From positions 372,001 through 436,000 of the forward strand of contig NZ_AP019841.1 in the NCBI RefSeq assembly GCF_007990445.1: a stretch of 64,000 bases of DNA, in the 5' to 3' direction. The stretch is from Leptotrichia wadei (GTDB lineage Bacteria; Fusobacteriota; Fusobacteriia; Fusobacteriales; Leptotrichiaceae). Each line of letters begins with the position of its first letter. Position 1 is the first letter of the stretch. The notes beneath the pieces are model-generated. The model saw nothing but the letters and a program-made list of their open reading frames with translations, was not told the DNA's origin and made no database searches. The position numbers were made by a program, and so were the translations under genes. Positions 61,577 through 64,000 of this stretch are shown here, piece by piece.

Positions 61577-64000
61577 ATGACGAATAATTTAACAGTTTTA
61601 AAGAAGGATTTGAAGTCTTTTGCAAAAAGAGTGAAGGACTTTAAATATACAGAATCAGCCCTTATAACTTTTTTATTAACTGGATTAATCGAACTGACAG
61701 GAGTTTCGTTTAATCTTTTTTCGGCTGAAAATGAAATCCAGGCGCAAACAAAGGCAATCAACACGTCGATAACGAACTTGAAGAGTGATTTCAGGTTTGC
61801 ACGGCATGAAAATGATAAGTTGCTTAGAAAGACAAACTTGGAATTAGTTAAGTTAATGGAACAAGGAGATCACGTTGTAAAAAGCCCATGGAGCAGCTGG
61901 CAATACGGAATAAACGGTTTCTACAACAGCTGGCAAGGTTCATACAAAGGTCGTGGAGACAAAACTGCTGACTACAAATACGAACGTGACAAAACAATGA
62001 GCAAAACCAAATACGAAGCATATCCTCACACTCTTTACGGAAACACGACAGAACTAGGATTAAAGCAAGAGCCAAATGCCTCAATCCCAGTATCAGCAAC
62101 ACTTAATCCGTTGATACCAAAAGTAAAGCATGCTAATGTATCAATGGCTGTGGATATAAGTGAGTTGCCTTCGTTTACTCCAAGAACGGTTAATCCGCCA
62201 GAAAAACCAAATATAGATACAACAGTAAGTGTTAATGCACCTACTTTTAGTCTGGCTGGAGAATCGCTTCAAAATGGTGGAGAACGTTTTTTTGATGCAA
62301 ATAAAGGATTGAAAAAACTTAAAAATGGAGTAATGGAAATCTATGGTCCATCAGGAAGCATAATAGATGAAACAGGTGGAGGTGTAATTGAATCTGTTGC
62401 AATACTTGGAGGTAATTTTGTTACAAGTAGGATAGATAACGGAAATAGTGCTTATCAAAATTATCCTTTTGGAGATGCATATCGTTATTTTGGTGTATGG
62501 GAATATGCTTATTCAGATTACAGTATACAAAATGCTTTTTCTCAACATATGCAGTCTAATAATCCTGATTTAATAAATAAAGTAGATGGAGGAACAAGTC
62601 CAATAGTGATTTCAGGGACACAAGGAACGGATTATTATATGAATACATCCAAACCTCTTGATCGAGCGTGGGCTTCGGGATCATACGGTTTTCCAGCATC
62701 AATTCCTGATGCAAATGTGCCTGGATATCCTACAGCATCAGAACGAGCAGTTGTAATAGCACCTAATACAGTGGTGAGACATCTTAATAGATCTCAAACA
62801 ATTACCGGGGCTAAATCAGGATTTATAAGAATGGCTAATAATATAGGTAATAATGGAAATCAGTCAGCAACTATGCTTAACAATGGAAATATATTATATG
62901 CAAGAAATTTTAAAACTGAATCAAATCCTGAAATACATAGATCTAATATAGGTAAGACATATAATACACCAATAAGAGAACTAGTTCATTTAGATACACA
63001 TGGTGCAGCAGATATTTTAACACAAAGAAACAATTTAATGACCGCACTTGGCAATGCTGAAGTTTCAGGTGTTGCAACAGATGTTACAAGAGCTTATGAT
63101 GATTTTAAAGATATTGCTCTTGCAAAAGGACTTGAAAAATCACAAACTTTTATAAATAGTGGAACAACTGTTATTGAGGGAGAAAAAGTAGCTTTTTCTA
63201 ACAGTTATGATCATTCAAATAATATGCCAAATGGGAAATGGATGGCAACAGTTATAAATACAGGAAATATAACTATACATCCTATGTACGTTTTAGGAAG
63301 TAATGTTCATCCGACAGGTACAAATGGATATTATTCATTTGAAAAAGATGAACTTAATTCAGATGCGGCTGTATTTGTAGTGTCGCCTGAAGTATATTGG
63401 GTAGGTAATGGAACAAATCCAGCTAATGGAATTCCGCAATTATTATATAATTCAGGAAAAATAAATGTGTATAATAGAAATTCTGCAGTATTTTTTATTA
63501 ATCCTGATCCTTTTGAAAGAACACAGAATACTACTGCAAGAAGAGACATTACTATAGTTAATAGAAAAGAAAATGGTATAAAGATGTATGGTAATAAAGG
63601 GGTTGGAGTTTACATTAAAACACCAAATTATGTTAAACAATTAAATTTAGATTTCTCTGATACACAAGCATCTGCTGGTAATTTTTCTCCAATGACATTA
63701 TACGGAGATAACAGTATAGGTTTGTATATTGAAAAGATTGATGATGCAAATGATACAGCTGATAAACCCCCTACTACTGGTACTAGTCCTTTCTTTATTG
63801 CTAGTGATGTTGGAAAAAATACCTCTATCAAAAAAGCTAGCAGCCAAAATAAGTCAGTGGTTTATGGAAACTTTGCTGTTGATATAGGAGATAGTTCTGA
63901 TACTGGAAATCAAAAATATACATCTAGCAATCAAGTTACAACTAGTACAGTTACAAATACTACAACTATAACTCCAGGTTTAACAGAAGGAACTCCACAT
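61577..64000 (+). CDS. Large autotransporter with fusobacterial-type N-terminal region, 3' end outside window
   Basis: ATG 61577 follows AAAAGGAG. The frame is open without a stop to base 64000 (808 codons). The N-terminus has a basic segment, a hydrophobic signal/anchor (ALITFLLTGLIELTGVSFNL, about 27-46) and a helical stretch (AQTKAINTSITNLKSDFRFA). A conserved block follows, HVVKSPWSSWQYGINGFYNS with WQGSYKGRGDK, which is the autotransporter-associated N-terminal region I know from Leptotrichia and Fusobacterium. The remainder is a repeat-poor, Asn/Thr-rich beta-helix-type passenger with NTGNI and NSGKI turns. An outer-membrane beta-barrel is expected beyond the window. Codons in about 61860-62110 end in C far more often than the rest. 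Confidence 0.9.
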   Translation, partial: MTNNLTVLKKDLKSFAKRVKDFKYTESALITFLLTGLIELTGVSFNLFSAENEIQAQTKAINTSITNLKSDFRFARHENDKLLRKTNLELVKLMEQGDHVVKSPWSSWQYGINGFYNSWQGSYKGRGDKTADYKYERDKTMSKTKYEAYPHTLYGNTTELGLKQEPNASIPVSATLNPLIPKVKHANVSMAVDISELPSFTPRTVNPPEKPNIDTTVSVNAPTFSLAGESLQNGGERFFDANKGLKKLKNGVMEIYGPSGSIIDETGGGVIESVAILGGNFVTSRIDNGNSAYQNYPFGDAYRYFGVWEYAYSDYSIQNAFSQHMQSNNPDLINKVDGGTSPIVISGTQGTDYYMNTSKPLDRAWASGSYGFPASIPDANVPGYPTASERAVVIAPNTVVRHLNRSQTITGAKSGFIRMANNIGNNGNQSATMLNNGNILYARNFKTESNPEIHRSNIGKTYNTPIRELVHLDTHGAADILTQRNNLMTALGNAEVSGVATDVTRAYDDFKDIALAKGLEKSQTFINSGTTVIEGEKVAFSNSYDHSNNMPNGKWMATVINTGNITIHPMYVLGSNVHPTGTNGYYSFEKDELNSDAAVFVVSPEVYWVGNGTNPANGIPQLLYNSGKINVYNRNSAVFFINPDPFERTQNTTARRDITIVNRKENGIKMYGNKGVGVYIKTPNYVKQLNLDFSDTQASAGNFSPMTLYGDNSIGLYIEKIDDANDTADKPPTTGTSPFFIASDVGKNTSIKKASSQNKSVVYGNFAVDIGDSSDTGNQKYTSSNQVTTSTVTNTTTITPGLTEGTPH

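Noticed and set aside
1-64000. CRISPR arrays
   Set aside because: No series of evenly spaced direct repeats was seen; the dispersed repeat copies are single and kilobases apart.

Overview
The window reads as chromosome of an AT-rich, Gram-negative-type anaerobe of the Fusobacteriota, most likely Leptotrichia or a close relative. The main pointers are an autotransporter with the fusobacterial-type N-terminal region at the right edge, an rnfC-rnfD pair, Lys/Asn-rich proteins and strong TTGACA-17-TATAAT promoters. The genus is an inference; the gene functions come from motifs.

Layout. 1-5772: two copies of a tnpB-only IS200/IS605-type element flank a tRNA-Leu, miaB and rho; the second copy splits a small unknown ORF after rho. 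5948-10670 (minus strand): rnfD, rnfC, a nitronate-monooxygenase/FabK-like flavoprotein and an unknown gene. 11213-13429: a DUF262/DUF1524 (GmrSD-type) protein and a UPF0756 membrane protein. 13592-25672: the conserved translation/transcription block rpmG, tRNA-Trp, secE, nusG, rplK, rplA, rplJ, rplL, rpoB, rpoC, with leader RNAs. 25873-31995: a relic hairpin resembling an IS end, then gmk, rpoZ, dnaG, rpoD, a divergent sigma-like paralogue and a NIF3 protein. 32055-36794: an Nramp-related transporter behind a three-way-junction leader, a D,D-carboxypeptidase, murI and ruvA.

37419-48607 is the most unusual region. It is a same-strand run of a J-domain protein, two FHA proteins (one membrane-anchored, one with a zinc ribbon), two PP2C-fold membrane proteins (one altered, one lacking the metal motifs), a soluble Ser/Thr kinase, an Hsp70-like ATPase with a large N-terminal extension, and a membrane-fusion-like protein. 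I read it as a phosphorylation-controlled, membrane-linked chaperone system of unknown purpose.

48767-52527: a CapA-like protein, a DIP1984-family protein, a dicarboxylate/amino-acid symporter behind a structured leader, and a compact locus that looks like a type I toxin-antitoxin system: a 22-residue hydrophobic peptide preceded on the same strand by a small RNA with 14 contiguous pairs to the toxin Shine-Dalgarno region. 52528-59873: asnA (minus strand), then a pyruvate/acetoin dehydrogenase operon in which the lipoyl domain sits on E3 and not on E2, followed by lipoate ligase. 59995-64000: rpsP, a third, internally deleted tnpB element, and the 5' part of a large autotransporter gene that runs off the window.

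Recurring themes are a dispersed intergenic repeat (about seven partial copies), core enzymes with lost canonical residues (DnaG zinc ligands, DUF1524 histidine, Nramp DPGN, RnfD flavinylation motif), and IS200/IS605-type remodelling.
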